Source of the DNA: Gemmatales bacterium
Lineage (GTDB): Bacteria; Planctomycetota; Planctomycetia; Gemmatales; Gemmataceae
Length of the DNA stretch: 64,000 nucleotides
NCBI GenBank assembly: GCA_026004675.1
Contig: BPJP01000007.1
Span: 170,064 to 234,063, forward strand
Reading direction: 5' to 3'
The position numbers and the translations under genes were made by a program. The notes beneath the pieces were generated by a model. The model did not search any database, was not told the origin of the DNA, and saw only the letters and a list, made by a program, of their open reading frames with translations. Below, in pieces: positions 45,999 to 56,196 of the stretch. Each line of letters starts with the position of its first letter. Within the stretch, counting starts at the first letter, position 1.

Positions 45999-47711
45999 TC
46001 AAGCTGTCGCGGTGCTGGCTGAAGGACTGTCGGCCAGCAATTCGGCGCCATCGACGATGGTATAGCTGTATCCTTGTTCCGTTAAAAACAATTGGCGATG
46101 GTGGGCGAAGTCAAGTTCGCGGGTGTCGCGCGTAACGAGGGTGTAAAAGTGGGCCACTTCGCCATTGGCTTTGGGGCGCAGAATCCGGCCCAACCGCTGA
46201 GCTTCCTCCTGCCGCGAACCGAAAGTCCCCGAAATCTGAATCAACACGTTTGCGTCAGGCAAATCCAATGCAAAATTGCCGACTTTTGAGAGGATCAATT
46301 GCCGAATCGTTCCCTCTCGAAACTGCTGATACAATTGTTCGCGTTCCGAGTTGGGTGTCTGGCCCGTGATCAACGGGATGCCAAAGCGTTTGTGTAGCTG
46401 GCGCAGTTGCTTGAGATACTGGCCAATGATCAACAGGCGACTGTCGGGATAGCGTTCAATGAGACGGGCGACGATCGCTTCTTTATTGGGGTTTTCGCTG
46501 GCGATGCGGAACTTGTTGCGCCATTCGGCCACGGCATAGGCCATGCGCAATGGTTCGGGAAGGGAGACACGAATCTCCGTACAGTCGGCTTCGGCGATCC
46601 AGCCTCGCGATTCCAGTTCGCGCCACGGAACATCGTACTTTTTCGGGCCGATCAAACTGAAGACATCCTCTTCGCGGCCATCCTCGCGGACCAGCGTTGC
46701 TGTCAGTCCCAATCGTCGGCGTGCTTGAATCTGCGCCGTCACGCGAAAGACCGGGGCCGGCAACAAGTGGACTTCGTCGTAGATGACCAGTCCCCAATCG
46801 CGCTGTTCGAATAGTTTAAAGTGAGGAAACTCTTCTTTCTTGCTGGGACGATGGGTTACGATCTGGTATGTCGCCAAGGTGACAGGTTTGATGTCCTTGG
46901 ATTCGCCGGTATACTCGCCGATCTGGGTGTCGTCGATGTCGGTCTTGTCGAGCAGTTCGCGATGCCATTGCTTGACGGCGGTGATGCTCGTGGTAAGAAC
47001 GAGCGTCGACCGTTGCATCAAGGCCATGGCGACGATGCCGACGATCGTCTTGCCGGCGCCGCACGGAAGCACGACCACTCCGGAGCCGCCGCGCACGTCG
47101 CCACCGGCGTAAAAGATGTCGGCCGCATCGCGCTGATAATCGCGAACGTGAAACGGCAAGCCAGCGCGGGTCACCGTTCTCAGCGCCAAAGGAAAAGGCG
47201 CGCCATCGGTATAGCCCGCCAGGTCTTCGGCCGGATAGCCGACCGCGATCAACGCCTGCTTGATCACCCCGCGATGGGCAGCATCAACGACGAAACTGAC
47301 GTTATCGAGCCGTTCCTTTAGATACTCGCGAATCTTGGGCTGTCGGGCCAGTTCTTCGAGAATGGGACGATCTTCGCATACCAACCGCAGCGCCTCGCCG
47401 TGCCTTTCCAAGCGGACCCGGCCAAACCGGCTGACAATCTCGGCGATGTCCGTGGGCAGATTGCTGGGGAGAGGGAACTTACTGTATTCCTCCAGCGTAG
47501 CGATCATCTCGTCCGCTGTGATTCCCGCAGCCGCCGCGTTCCAAAGCGATAATGGAGTCAGACGATAGGTATGAATGTGCTCGGGAGACTTCTCCAGCTC
47601 GGCGAATGGCGCCAATGCGTCCCGCGCCTCCGCATAGCGAGGGTTATCCACTTCGAGCAAGACGGTGCGGTCGCCTTGAACAATTAATGGATTCTTCGGA
47701 TCGTAATGCAT
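45999..47711 (-). CDS. XPB-type DEXH DNA helicase
   Basis: A 570-residue SF2 helicase of the bacterial XPB/Rad25 group. The first 200 residues (NPLIVQGDRTVLLEVDNPRYAEARDALAPFAELEKSPEHIHTYRLTPLSLWNAAAAG) form the characteristic N-terminal domains. Then RDYQRDAADIF (Q-like), VLPCGAGKT (Walker A), DEVH, GLTATLVREDGRE, the SKVGNFALDLP motif V, and QEEAQRLGRILRP motif VI follow. The ATG at 47711 gives the common start; the open frame extends further but overlaps a noncoding region. Probable role: DNA repair. Confidence 0.92.
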   Translation of the reverse strand: MHYDPKNPLIVQGDRTVLLEVDNPRYAEARDALAPFAELEKSPEHIHTYRLTPLSLWNAAAAGITADEMIATLEEYSKFPLPSNLPTDIAEIVSRFGRVRLERHGEALRLVCEDRPILEELARQPKIREYLKERLDNVSFVVDAAHRGVIKQALIAVGYPAEDLAGYTDGAPFPLALRTVTRAGLPFHVRDYQRDAADIFYAGGDVRGGSGVVVLPCGAGKTIVGIVAMALMQRSTLVLTTSITAVKQWHRELLDKTDIDDTQIGEYTGESKDIKPVTLATYQIVTHRPSKKEEFPHFKLFEQRDWGLVIYDEVHLLPAPVFRVTAQIQARRRLGLTATLVREDGREEDVFSLIGPKKYDVPWRELESRGWIAEADCTEIRVSLPEPLRMAYAVAEWRNKFRIASENPNKEAIVARLIERYPDSRLLIIGQYLKQLRQLHKRFGIPLITGQTPNSEREQLYQQFREGTIRQLILSKVGNFALDLPDANVLIQISGTFGSRQEEAQRLGRILRPKANGEVAHFYTLVTRDTRELDFAHHRQLFLTEQGYSYTIVDGAELLADSPSASTATA

Positions 47712-47835
47712 TGGCCGGTATCTAGTGGATGGGTCTCTGGTCCACAAGCGAACGAGTTTAGTGGTTGTCGGCGCAGGACGCAAGCCGGAGTCGACCGTCT
47801 GAACGGATGCGCTGCTTCTGCCGTTGTGCTTGACG

Positions 47836-47857
47836 CCGGCGGGCTTGAACCCGCCGG
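47836..47857. repeat. REP-like hairpin between rpoZ and the helicase gene
   Basis: CCGGCGGG (47836-47843) and CCCGCCGG (47850-47857) form a perfect 8-bp stem around CTTGAA, with a further G-T pair. It lies downstream of rpoZ on the minus strand. No T run follows on that strand, so it may be a repetitive palindrome or a transcript-end stabiliser rather than an intrinsic terminator. Confidence 0.5.
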
Positions 47858-47891
47858 TAACGGAGACAGCGTGGCGGGGATCAGGTCCCTG

Positions 47892-48128
47892 CTAGGTTGT
47901 GGCGGAGGCATTCGCATCGGTAGCCTGCAACCTGCCGCCTGAGTCGAGGTAGATTTTATCCTGGAGGATTTCTTCGATGACGATGGCGAGTTTGTCCTTT
48001 CCTTGCGTTTCCACAAGCGGCCTGGCTCCGCTGTTGAGGGCGATCATGCGTTTCTGAATCAACGTGGACAACTTGAACCGGCCGCCGACTTTGTTGACGA
48101 TGGCTTCTTCTTTCAGTGCGTCAAGCAT
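47892..48128 (-). CDS. rpoZ: RNA polymerase subunit omega
   Basis: Small subunit that stabilises the beta-prime chain. The 78-residue protein starts [51 protein letters not shown] is the omega signature. Following residues [17 protein letters not shown] fit the second helix. The ATG at 48128 with AAAGGAG upstream overlaps the end of gmk by 8 bp, indicating translational coupling. The gmk-rpoZ pairing is common in bacteria. Confidence 0.9.
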   Translation of the reverse strand: MLDALKEEAIVNKVGGRFKLSTLIQKRMIALNSGARPLVETQGKDKLAIVIEEILQDKIYLDSGGRLQATDANASATT

Positions 48129-48711
48129 GGTTTCTCCTTTCAAAGCCCTGTTGAACCATTTCAGCTAGTCGATCAACGGTCGCCTGCAAGTCGTCGTTGA
48201 TGACTTGATAGTCGTATTCGCTGGCACATTGCAGTTCAGTCTGGATGCGTGCTAGTCTGCGTTGGATGGTTTCTTCGTTTTCAGTTCCCCGCGCTTCAAG
48301 GCGTTCCTTGTAGGTTTCCAAGGACGGGGCGCGGAGGAAGATCGAGACGGCGTCCGGGCAGCGTTGCCGGACCTGCCTGGCGCCGTTGACATCGATTTCG
48401 AGAATGACGCCCTGGCCTTGTTCGCGTGCCGGTTCGACCTCGGACCGGAGGGTGCCGTAATAGTTGCCAAACACTTCAGCCCATTCGAGAAACGAATCCT
48501 TGGCCAATTCGCGTTCAAAACGATCTCGACTCCAAAAATAGTAGTCCACGCCGTCCAACTCGCCGGGGCGGGGAGGGCGAGTGGTCGCCGACACCGCCAA
48601 TTTCAGCGGCAGGTTGGTCTGGCTGAGAAGCCGGCGAAGCGCAGTCGACTTCCCGCTGCCACTGGGGCCTGACACGATAAACAGGGGTCCTTTGCGGCCG
48701 GCCATGTTCAC
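48121..48711 (-). CDS. gmk: Guanylate kinase
   Basis: Phosphorylates GMP to GDP. The 196-residue protein has the P-loop GPSGSGKST (15-23), then the GMP-binding segment [19 protein letters not shown], and [43 protein letters not shown] of the lid region. Length is normal. Its start overlaps the end of the yicC-like gene by 4 bp, and its end overlaps rpoZ. Confidence 0.96.
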   Translation of the reverse strand: MNMAGRKGPLFIVSGPSGSGKSTALRRLLSQTNLPLKLAVSATTRPPRPGELDGVDYYFWSRDRFERELAKDSFLEWAEVFGNYYGTLRSEVEPAREQGQGVILEIDVNGARQVRQRCPDAVSIFLRAPSLETYKERLEARGTENEETIQRRLARIQTELQCASEYDYQVINDDLQATVDRLAEMVQQGFERRNHA

Positions 48712-49616
48712 TCGATGTTTTGCACAAGTTCCCGGATTTTCTCGAGCGCGCCCTTTATCTCGACCGTTTGTCTGGTGATTTCAATATCGCTCGCTTTGGA
48801 ACCGATTGTATTGGCTTCGCGGAGAATCTCCTGAGTAACGAATTCCAGTTTACGCCCGGGACTTTCACGCGAACTCGCCTCGATCAATTCCTTGAATTGT
48901 TCCAGGTGGCTCGCCAGTCGAACCACTTCCTCGGCGATGTCGCAGCGCTCTGCGAAGACGGCTACTTCCCGAATCAGATCGTTCTGATCGAGGGCGATGT
49001 CATGGTCTCGCAACAGTTGGCTGACCCGCTCATACAGGCGATCGCGAAAACTTTCGACCACCCGTGGAATCTGCTCGCGTATGACCTGCAGGCGGTTGGC
49101 GATTTCCTCGCGATGTTGCAACAACTCGTCGGCCATGGCCCGGCCTTCTTCTCGCCTCATCGATTGCAGCTTGTCGATTGCTTCCCTCACGACTTGTTCC
49201 AGAACAGGCCAGTCGTCGGTAACATCGACCGCTGGATCGGCGAATTCCGGCACCACTCCGGGAAGCGAGAGCAACCCAGGCAAAAGTACCTCGTCCGGTA
49301 TCGACAACTTCCTTTCCACACACAGCCCCCGAACCTGATCGAGGTAGCTCTCCAATGCCGTGATGTTCATTGGAAAATCTTGCGCCGACAGTTGTCGCTG
49401 GGCGTGGATCACCACTTGAACGGTGCCTCGGCGCAGGCAGCGGCGAACCAACTTCTCGATTTCTGGTTCGAAACGATTGTAAGGTTCGGTGGCGCGTACG
49501 GTGACTTTGAGGTAACGGTTGTTGACGGCCCGCAGTTCAACGTTCAGGTTCAACGTTTCGCTTTGATAGCGTGCCGAGCCGTAACCGGTCATGCTCAAGA
49601 GCACGTCTTGCCTCAC
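48708..49616 (-). CDS. YicC-family endoribonuclease
   Basis: A 302-residue member of the YicC/YloC family, recently linked to RNA cleavage. The opening SMTGYGSARYQSETLNLNVELRAVNNRYLKV and the C-terminal FVTQEILREANTIGSKASDIEITRQTVEIKGALEKIREL are the family hallmarks, with the conserved Glu-rich centre (REEGRAMADELLQ). It heads the operon with gmk and rpoZ, overlapping gmk by 4 bp. The operon layout is widely conserved. Confidence 0.93.
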   Translation of the reverse strand: MRQDVLLSMTGYGSARYQSETLNLNVELRAVNNRYLKVTVRATEPYNRFEPEIEKLVRRCLRRGTVQVVIHAQRQLSAQDFPMNITALESYLDQVRGLCVERKLSIPDEVLLPGLLSLPGVVPEFADPAVDVTDDWPVLEQVVREAIDKLQSMRREEGRAMADELLQHREEIANRLQVIREQIPRVVESFRDRLYERVSQLLRDHDIALDQNDLIREVAVFAERCDIAEEVVRLASHLEQFKELIEASSRESPGRKLEFVTQEILREANTIGSKASDIEITRQTVEIKGALEKIRELVQNIE

Positions 49617-49667
49617 TGATTCTGGCTCGGGAACGATTGGAACGATCCAAGCTGGCTTGCCCTGGCG

Positions 49668-49970
49668 TCAGTCGCTAAAGGGTTGCACCTGCTGTTGTTG
49701 AGTTTGGGAACTCGCTTCGTGCTGGATGACGACGACAAGAATCATGGTCAAGACGATCCAGGCAGCGGCGACACCGATCGTAATACGCGTGAAGAGGTCG
49801 CCAGCTCTGGAACCAAAAGCACTGGAACCGCCGACGCCGCCGAAGGCACCCGATAAACCACCGCCTTTGCCTCTTTGGATCAAGACGATCAGGATCAAGA
49901 AGATGCCCAGAAGCAAGACGAACAGATTCAACGTCCACGGCACCCACGACCACCAACTCGAAAATATCAT
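49668..49970 (-). CDS. secG: Protein translocase subunit SecG
   Basis: A 100-residue protein with two membrane helices (about 12-32 and 62-86) and the typical loop LIQRGKGGGLSGAFGGVGGSSAFGSRAGDLFTRIT. It assists SecYEG-mediated export. The tail is Gln-rich. It lies 51 bp upstream of the yicC-like gene on the same strand and may be co-transcribed with it. Confidence 0.92.
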   Translation of the reverse strand: MIFSSWWSWVPWTLNLFVLLLGIFLILIVLIQRGKGGGLSGAFGGVGGSSAFGSRAGDLFTRITIGVAAAWIVLTMILVVVIQHEASSQTQQQQVQPFSD

Positions 49971-50261
49971 CGCCTATCCCTTTTCGAATAGCCGTCTTGG
50001 TTCAAACCGTTAGTATAGAAAACCCGGCAGCCGGCGCAAAGGCTAGTTTATCGACGACGAATCCCCGCGACATGAACACACGTACCCATCATCCCCTCTC
50101 ACCGGGCGGCGTCGGCGACAAGCCATGGTTAGAAAAAGCTGTGGCTTTGTTCGTGTAGTGAAAAAAATCCGATTTGTTGCGTATCTATTACAGACGCAGA
50201 GCTGCGTGTTCGGGGTGGAATGCTCGCTGGCTAATCGTTTTCGTTTTGCAAGGAGAAGTGC

Positions 50262-51164
50262 ATGAGTATTGCCATTGCGGGAGTAACGATCGGCGACCCG
50301 ATGTCTTATCGGGCGATAACCGTGTTTCCGTTGTACACGACGGAAAGCCGGCCCGTGGATTATGACTATGCCGAAGATGCGGTAAAACGGGGAAACGTGT
50401 TGATCGAAGAGGTGGGTGAGTCCGGCACTGTGCCGAACATTATCGTCGACAATGCAGGGGAAACGCGCGTGCTTTTTCTTGAAGGAGAGGAACTGCGGGG
50501 TGCGAAACAGAACCGCGTGTTGAATACCACCGTTCTCGTCGCGGCCCGAACCAAAACGCTCGTGCCCGTCAGCTGCGTGGAGCGTGGCCGGTGGCGCTAC
50601 ACCAGCAAACACTTCGAACCGAGCATGTCCATGTCGCCTTCGAAATTACGAAAGACACTGAAGACGACCGTGACGAAATCTCTCCTCATGCATGCAGGCC
50701 ACCGTTCCGATCAACACGCCATTTGGGATGAAGTGGAAAAAACGCATGCTCTTTTCCATTTGGAGTCGCCGACGGAGGCACTGTCGGATACGTTTGAACA
50801 CCTAAAAGATGTGCTGGCCGACTGTTGCAGCCGGTTTGCCTATGCTGACGGCGCGACGGGTCTGGCCATCGGCGTGGGCAGTCGCATTGTGAGCTTCGAC
50901 TTGTTCGACAAGCCGGAAACGTGTCGGCGATTTTGGCAGCGGATCATAGCGAGCTGCGCCTTGGACGCTTTAGACGTGCCCCCTGAGAAAACCGCAGTGC
51001 AAAAGAGCGACGTGGAAAAGCTGGTGCAAAGGATCAACGCGGCTAAATGGCTCAAAAGCGAAGCCGTCGGCGAAGGAGAAGAATACCGTTTCGACGACAA
51101 CGGCACGCAGGGGTCGGCTCTCTGTTTAGGTGATTGCCCGGTGCATGTTACCGTCATCCATTAA
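50262..51164 (+). CDS. ARPP-1-type protein
   Basis: A 300-residue protein. The segment [43 protein letters not shown] is typical of the ARPP-1 (DUF6569-like) family, named for association with ARG and rhodanese-phosphatase genes in nucleotide-signal or conflict islands. SITALPLYTT-like opening ([11 protein letters not shown]) also fits. No such partner genes are beside it here. CAAGGAG lies just before the ATG. Its stop overlaps the convergent trpB stop by 4 bp. Function unknown. Confidence 0.75.
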   Translation: MSIAIAGVTIGDPMSYRAITVFPLYTTESRPVDYDYAEDAVKRGNVLIEEVGESGTVPNIIVDNAGETRVLFLEGEELRGAKQNRVLNTTVLVAARTKTLVPVSCVERGRWRYTSKHFEPSMSMSPSKLRKTLKTTVTKSLLMHAGHRSDQHAIWDEVEKTHALFHLESPTEALSDTFEHLKDVLADCCSRFAYADGATGLAIGVGSRIVSFDLFDKPETCRRFWQRIIASCALDALDVPPEKTAVQKSDVEKLVQRINAAKWLKSEAVGEGEEYRFDDNGTQGSALCLGDCPVHVTVIH

Positions 51165-52390
51165 TCAGAGTGGTTGTCCGCGATGTCTTCGCCTTGCAGT
51201 CGGGCGACTTCGAAGCAGTCCTTGTCGCCTCGACCCGAGAAACAGACGACGACGGCGTCGGTGGGCGGACGCTGGGCGGCCAGCCTCATCGCTTCAACGA
51301 TAGCATGCGACGTCTCCAAAGCTGGCAAGATGCCTTCAAGTCGCGAGCAGAGCCGAAAGGCTTCCAAGGCGTCGGCGTCGGAAACATGTCCATAACGAAC
51401 ACGGCCCGATTCTTTCCAAAAGGCATGTTCCGGTCCGACGCCCGGATAGTCCAAACCGGCCGAAACGGAGTGCACCGGCGCCGTCTGGCCGTCCTCGTCC
51501 TGCAGAACGAAGCTGAAAGCACCGTGGAGGACGCCCGGCTGGCCATAGTTCAACGTAGCAGCATGATCGCCTCGATTCAGTCCGCGCCCGCCTGCTTCGA
51601 TGCCCACGAGTTCCACAGCTTCGTCGCTGATGAAGGGATAGAACATACCAGCCGAGTTGCTTCCTCCCCCCACACAAGCAACGACGACGTCGGGCAGCCT
51701 GCCGATTTGTTCGAGGCATTGTTTTTTGGTTTCCCGTCCGATGACCGATTGGAAATCGCGGACGATCATGGGAAAGGGATGGGGGCCGACGACGCTCCCA
51801 ATGATGTAATGGGTGTTTTGAACGCTGGCCATCCAGTCGCGAAGAGCTTCATTGATGGCGTCGCGGAGTGTCTGGCTGCCGCTTTGCACGGCGATGACCT
51901 CGCTGCCCAGCGCCTTCATCTTGAAAACGTTTAGCCGTTGACGGCGAACGTCTTCCTGGCCCATGTAGACCTGACATTCCAAGCCGAAGAGGGCAGCCGC
52001 TGTGGCGGTCGCAACGCCATGCTGGCCAGCGCCGGTCTCGGCAATCACCCGCGGCTTGTTCATGCGCTTCGCCAGCAGAGCCTGGCCGATGCAATTATTG
52101 ATTTTGTGCGCACCGGTATGGTTGAGGTCTTCCCGCTTGAGGAAAATCCGCGCTCCACCAGCCTCCCGCGTTAGCCGAGCTGCGAAATAGAGCGGGGTGG
52201 GCCTTCCTACGTAGGATTCCAGATAGCGGTTCCATTCTTCCTGAAATGTCGGATCGGAGCATGCCTTGCGGTATTCGCTTTCCAATTGGTTGAGCGCATA
52301 CATGAGTGTTTCCGGTACGTAGCGCCCGCCGAAAGGACCGAATCGCCCTTCATCGGTTGGAACCTGCATCAAGGAATCGCTGACTGCCAT
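51161..52390 (-). CDS. trpB: Tryptophan synthase beta chain
   Basis: Joins indole and serine to make tryptophan with PLP. The 409-residue protein has the TrpB1 pattern: [29 protein letters not shown] with Schiff-base Lys96, [21 protein letters not shown] with catalytic Glu118, and the phosphate loop [28 protein letters not shown] and the TSHAI segment are also standard. trpA is not adjacent, so the tryptophan genes are scattered here. Confidence 0.96.
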   Translation of the reverse strand: MAVSDSLMQVPTDEGRFGPFGGRYVPETLMYALNQLESEYRKACSDPTFQEEWNRYLESYVGRPTPLYFAARLTREAGGARIFLKREDLNHTGAHKINNCIGQALLAKRMNKPRVIAETGAGQHGVATATAAALFGLECQVYMGQEDVRRQRLNVFKMKALGSEVIAVQSGSQTLRDAINEALRDWMASVQNTHYIIGSVVGPHPFPMIVRDFQSVIGRETKKQCLEQIGRLPDVVVACVGGGSNSAGMFYPFISDEAVELVGIEAGGRGLNRGDHAATLNYGQPGVLHGAFSFVLQDEDGQTAPVHSVSAGLDYPGVGPEHAFWKESGRVRYGHVSDADALEAFRLCSRLEGILPALETSHAIVEAMRLAAQRPPTDAVVVCFSGRGDKDCFEVARLQGEDIADNHSD

Positions 52391-52704
52391 CGTTCTTTAC
52401 CGGCTTTCAGATAACATGAGGATACAGCATGGACGACGTGCCTTTGCGGCCGACATCCGCTAGCCAACATGGTTCAGTTTAGCAAAATACATAGACACTG
52501 TTGCTGTTGCCTGACTGCGAACCGCATTCCGGCCGCAAGCTTTCTTTCTCGATTTATCGAACTATGCTATACCTCGGCCAACGTGCCGAATAAAGCGAGG
52601 ATCAACACCTTGGTAAAGAAGGATTCATCGCGGCGACGCGACAGGCCGAAGCCGTACGCACGTGGCGAATCGATCGTAGCAAGCGCGGCTTCAGGGGGAA
52701 AAGG
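52391..52704. other. Intergenic region between divergent trpB and ATP-grasp genes
   Basis: These 314 bases hold no accepted gene. A Cys-rich 79-residue frame at 52469-52708 (plus) has no ribosome site and looks accidental. No strong hairpin was seen. Both promoters should be here. Confidence 0.4.
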
Positions 52705-53763
52705 ATGAGTCGTGAACCGTTGCATATCGCTTTTCTTTACAACATGTTTGGAGACGCCACTTGCGAAGACGAGATGGATCGCGGCAGTACGGCCGACCTG
52801 CTTGAAATGGTGGACAACAACATCAAAACGCTCGAAAAACTCGGTCATCGCGTCAGTCGCTTGCCATTAGCGGAAGACCTCGATGGCTTTATCCGCCGGC
52901 TGCGGCAGCTGAATCCCGACGTGGTTTTCAACCAGTATGACGAGGCGATCTACGGCGGTCTCAACGAAATGCGAGTGATTTCGTTAATCAAAATGTTTGG
53001 TTATCCGGTAACCGGTTCGTCCGATCTCGCTTTGGGTCTCTGCAAATACAAGCACCTCACCTGCCATCTGCTGGCTGGCGCCGGCATTCCTATTCCGCCG
53101 TGTACCGTGCTGATCGAGCATCCCAAAGAACTCGATCGTCATGACTGGCTGTTTCCGTTGATCGTTCAACCGAGCCGCGAGCACGGGGGAGAAGGCATCG
53201 AGCGTGATTCAGTCGTCGATGATTTCAAGGGGTTGCGGCGGCAAGTTGGGCATGTCTTGAAGACCTACCAACAACCCGCACTGGTACAACATTTTCTCTC
53301 AGGTCGAGAATTCAACGTGAGTATCATCGGTGGCAACCGCTTGCGTGTGCTCCCTTTGGCCGAAGTCAATTACGCTCAGCTGCCCGCTCACGTGCCGCCA
53401 ATCATGTCTTATGCTGCCAAATGCCTCGAGGGGTCCATCGAATACGAAGTGATTCACATCGACTGCCCAGCCAAGGTAGAAAAGAAGTTGGCGGCATCGA
53501 TTCGTGATGTGGCTCTACGCGCCTTTCGTGCCGTCGGCGGACGTGGTTATGGGCGAATCGACATCCGCCTCGACCAGAACAATGTTCCCCGTGTATTGGA
53601 TGTCAATTGCAACCCTTGTCTCGATGAAGGCATGGGGCTGGCGCGGTCTGCTAGCCGGGCGCGCATTTCCTATCCTCGCTTACTGCAAATGATCCTGGAC
53701 ATTGCCCTTGAAAAACCGACCTTTGCCGCCGACACAGTCGCCTTCGCCGTCAAGGGAGGCTAG
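52705..53763 (+). CDS. ATP-grasp ligase, D-alanine-D-alanine ligase-like
   Basis: A 352-residue ATP-grasp protein. LIKMFGYPVTGSSDLALGLCKYKHLTCHLLAGAGIPIPP matches the substrate and ATP loop region of D-Ala-D-Ala ligases. PLIVQPSREHGGEGI, REFNVSIIGG and GRIDIRLDQNNVPRVLDVNCNPCLDEG provide the ATP/Mg residues (the terminal Glu/Asn of the NPNPCL-like motif). The N-terminus (HIAFLYNMFGDATCEDEMDRGSTADL) differs from Ddl, so a related peptide ligase is possible. AGGGGGAAAAGG precedes the ATG. Confidence 0.82.
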   Translation: MSREPLHIAFLYNMFGDATCEDEMDRGSTADLLEMVDNNIKTLEKLGHRVSRLPLAEDLDGFIRRLRQLNPDVVFNQYDEAIYGGLNEMRVISLIKMFGYPVTGSSDLALGLCKYKHLTCHLLAGAGIPIPPCTVLIEHPKELDRHDWLFPLIVQPSREHGGEGIERDSVVDDFKGLRRQVGHVLKTYQQPALVQHFLSGREFNVSIIGGNRLRVLPLAEVNYAQLPAHVPPIMSYAAKCLEGSIEYEVIHIDCPAKVEKKLAASIRDVALRAFRAVGGRGYGRIDIRLDQNNVPRVLDVNCNPCLDEGMGLARSASRARISYPRLLQMILDIALEKPTFAADTVAFAVKGG

Positions 53764-54538
53764 TCGTCGCGTTTTTGCATGCCAGACACGCCGCCACGAC
53801 GCCGCCGATCGTCGACTGCGTGTTTTCGACGGTTATCGCGGGACGGCGAATCACGACCGCGTTGATCCCCAGTTTCAAAGCGGCTTCGACCTTGGCCGGC
53901 GTGCCACCTTCCTGTCCCGACTCTTTAGCCACCACCGTATCGACCCGATAATGCTGGAACATGGCGAGATTGAAGTCACGCGAAAACGGAGGCTGCAAGC
54001 AACAGATATTTTGCAGGGGAAACCCCGCCTGGATCGCCTGGGCCAACGATAAGGGAGACGGAAGAATTCGAGCAAACATCGTTACTTTCTTATGAAGTCC
54101 AGAAAAGTGTTTTAGTTGCCTGGCTCCGATCGTCAGCATGGCCCGCTCGGATAATTCCGGCAAGAGCCGCGCCGCTTCAACGAAATCGTCGACAAGCTGC
54201 ACGTCGTCGGGAGGCGTCCAGGCTGGCCGTTCAAATCGAACCAGCGGCACGCGAAGTCGCTGGCATACTCGTTGGGCGATGCAAGTGATCCGGGCAGCGA
54301 AGGGATGAGTCGCATCGACCACGATGTCCGCCTGTCCGGAATCGAGAAAATCGTAAAGAGCGGATTCGGTAAATCCGCCGATCAGCACACGGAGGCGGGA
54401 ACGCAGCGGGCCAAAAAGGCGTTCGCTGGCAGTTTCCTGCGTAACAGTGGCGATGACATGAAAACCAGTGTCGAGGAGAGCGGCCGCCAACTCCCTCCCT
54501 TCCGACGTGCCACTTAACAGCAGAATTGTCGGTTTCAT
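53750..54538 (-). CDS. cobK: Precorrin-6A/cobalt-precorrin-6A reductase
   Basis: NAD(P)H-dependent reductase of the corrin ring in cobalamin synthesis. The 262-residue protein starts MKPTILLLSGTSEGRELAAALLDTG, the family opening. VDATHPFAARIT, VVAKESGQEGGTPAKVEAALKLGINAVVIRRP and the IGARQLKHF segment are the conserved blocks of CobK/CbiJ. Its ATG overlaps the stop of the 54535 gene by 4 bp, suggesting coupling. Its end overlaps the convergent ligase gene by 14 bp. NrdJ in this window consumes the B12 product. Confidence 0.92.
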   Translation of the reverse strand: MKPTILLLSGTSEGRELAAALLDTGFHVIATVTQETASERLFGPLRSRLRVLIGGFTESALYDFLDSGQADIVVDATHPFAARITCIAQRVCQRLRVPLVRFERPAWTPPDDVQLVDDFVEAARLLPELSERAMLTIGARQLKHFSGLHKKVTMFARILPSPLSLAQAIQAGFPLQNICCLQPPFSRDFNLAMFQHYRVDTVVAKESGQEGGTPAKVEAALKLGINAVVIRRPAITVENTQSTIGGVVAACLACKNATTSLP

Positions 54539-56196
54539 TCTTCGCTTTGCAGCACCACTTGCCGAACCACCGGGTCCAAAGCCCACTGATTATGGCTGGC
54601 GCGCCTGACGTAGGAGAGGAGGTTTGCCCAACGCAGCACGGCATCGACGCGTTCGCGGGAGATGCCATTCGCCCGACTGAAGATCGCCTGGTAGTCAACC
54701 GGTTGCGTGAGTTGGGCCATGGCTCGCAAGACGGGATGGGCCTGGGCCACCAGACCGAGCCGGTCCTCCCATTCGGCGCGGCTGGTAATCTCCCGCTCGA
54801 TTTCGGCCAAATGTTCTTGCCAGTGTTCCGGACTATCCTGGCAGCGGATTCCCACCTGGTGAATCAATTCACCCCAGTTGCCTGTGATCCGTGTAAATCG
54901 CTCCCGAATGTAAGGGTCGAGGTCGCTCAATTTGGCGTCGTCGAGCCACGCTTTGAGGGCGCTATTGGTCCACGGCTTCAGGGTACACTCGACCAGACCG
55001 CCTTTCAGCAGAGACTTTCGCAAGTCTTCGTCCATCCTCACCCATGTCCATGCTGCTTCCGGGTCCGCTACGAAAATCACACGGGTAACTTTTTTGTCCA
55101 CTGCTTTTTTCTTGATCAGCTCGAGCGAACGAAGAATCCAGTCCTCGCTCCAGGGACAAAGAGCCGGTACGATCAACACGATCATTCCGTCCGGCCGATC
55201 GATCAGTAACGACTCGAGTTCGCGGAGGAAACCACTGCGATCGGTGGCGACATCAACCGTGATCAGTCTTGCCTGGTCACACGCGAATTCCAGAAATCGT
55301 TCCAGTTCGTCGAGTCCGGCGAGACGCGAACCGAACAAGACGCAGACGCCGCTGCTGTCGGCAAGCAGTTCTTTTTCCTGTTCGGCAGTCAAAGGACTCC
55401 GGTGCCAGAGGTTATCGGGAGCCGGTCGACGATACGATTCGGCCTCATCTTCCGGCGAAACTTGCTCCGTTGCCGGCACGACGATCACTTCAGTGGTGGC
55501 ATCCGCTGGAGAGTTGGCTGGCGGCGTTTCGGCTGGTGGCGAGGTTGGCACTGTCAACAACAGTTTGCCTCGCGTGCAGGCGGTGGCTATCGGCTTGCCG
55601 AACTTTTCGATAATTTCGCTCTCCATTTTTTCGAACTCTTCATCGTTTAGATCGTCGCGTTTTTCGATGAAGGTCAACAGTTCGCAAAAAGGGTGTGTCG
55701 ATTCTGCGAGCGCTTGGAATTCGCCGAGGTCTTCGAGTTGGTCCGGGTCGCGTTTGGTATCGTCCAAGAGGGCGCGAGCTTTCTGCTGGCATTCCGCCAG
55801 GGGAGCGTAATCGGCGGTATCGCGGTGCACAATCGCCAGCACACGTTCAAGCACAACGGCCGCCTGGTTGAGCATGTCGCGGATTTTGGCCTTACGCTCC
55901 CGCTCCGCGATAGCGTTTTTGATTTCACATACCAGTTTTTCCAAATCGGCCAGGGAAGCCAATCCGTCTTCGTCCGGTATGTTCGACAAGTGTTCCTGGT
56001 TGGCTGTTTGGATTGCCGCGTCGCGGAGCGTGTAAAAGCGTTGCCGAGCCGCCTGGAGAGCGAAGATGGTTGCTTCATCGGGCGGAATTCCGCCGTTTTC
56101 GAGGTTTTTCGCCGCCTCGGCAACTTTAGGTGCCAACTCGCGAAACGTTGACGATAGCGACTCTAATTCTGTTGCAAGTTCCACTGAGACAACCAT
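54535..56196 (-). CDS. Unrecognised protein with helical N-terminus and alpha/beta domain
   Basis: A 553-residue protein I do not recognise. Residues 1-200 are helical and charged. Residues 205-270 are a proline-rich linker. Residues about 280-420 form an alpha/beta domain (GVCVLFGSRLAGLDELERFLEFACDQ, RPDGMIVLIVPALC, TRVIFVADPEAAWTWVR) that resembles an AAA/STAND-type NTPase module, but no Walker A lysine is visible. The C-terminus (YQAIFSRANGISRERVDAVLRWANLLSYVRRASHNQWALDPVVR) looks like a winged helix. The cobK gene starts at its stop codon, but a link to B12 is not obvious. Confidence 0.65.
   Translation of the reverse strand: MVVSVELATELESLSSTFRELAPKVAEAAKNLENGGIPPDEATIFALQAARQRFYTLRDAAIQTANQEHLSNIPDEDGLASLADLEKLVCEIKNAIAERERKAKIRDMLNQAAVVLERVLAIVHRDTADYAPLAECQQKARALLDDTKRDPDQLEDLGEFQALAESTHPFCELLTFIEKRDDLNDEEFEKMESEIIEKFGKPIATACTRGKLLLTVPTSPPAETPPANSPADATTEVIVVPATEQVSPEDEAESYRRPAPDNLWHRSPLTAEQEKELLADSSGVCVLFGSRLAGLDELERFLEFACDQARLITVDVATDRSGFLRELESLLIDRPDGMIVLIVPALCPWSEDWILRSLELIKKKAVDKKVTRVIFVADPEAAWTWVRMDEDLRKSLLKGGLVECTLKPWTNSALKAWLDDAKLSDLDPYIRERFTRITGNWGELIHQVGIRCQDSPEHWQEHLAEIEREITSRAEWEDRLGLVAQAHPVLRAMAQLTQPVDYQAIFSRANGISRERVDAVLRWANLLSYVRRASHNQWALDPVVRQVVLQSEE

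Noticed and set aside
52469..52708. 79-residue Cys-rich ORF before the ATP-grasp gene
   Set aside because: No ribosome site and atypical composition; overlaps the likely promoter region.
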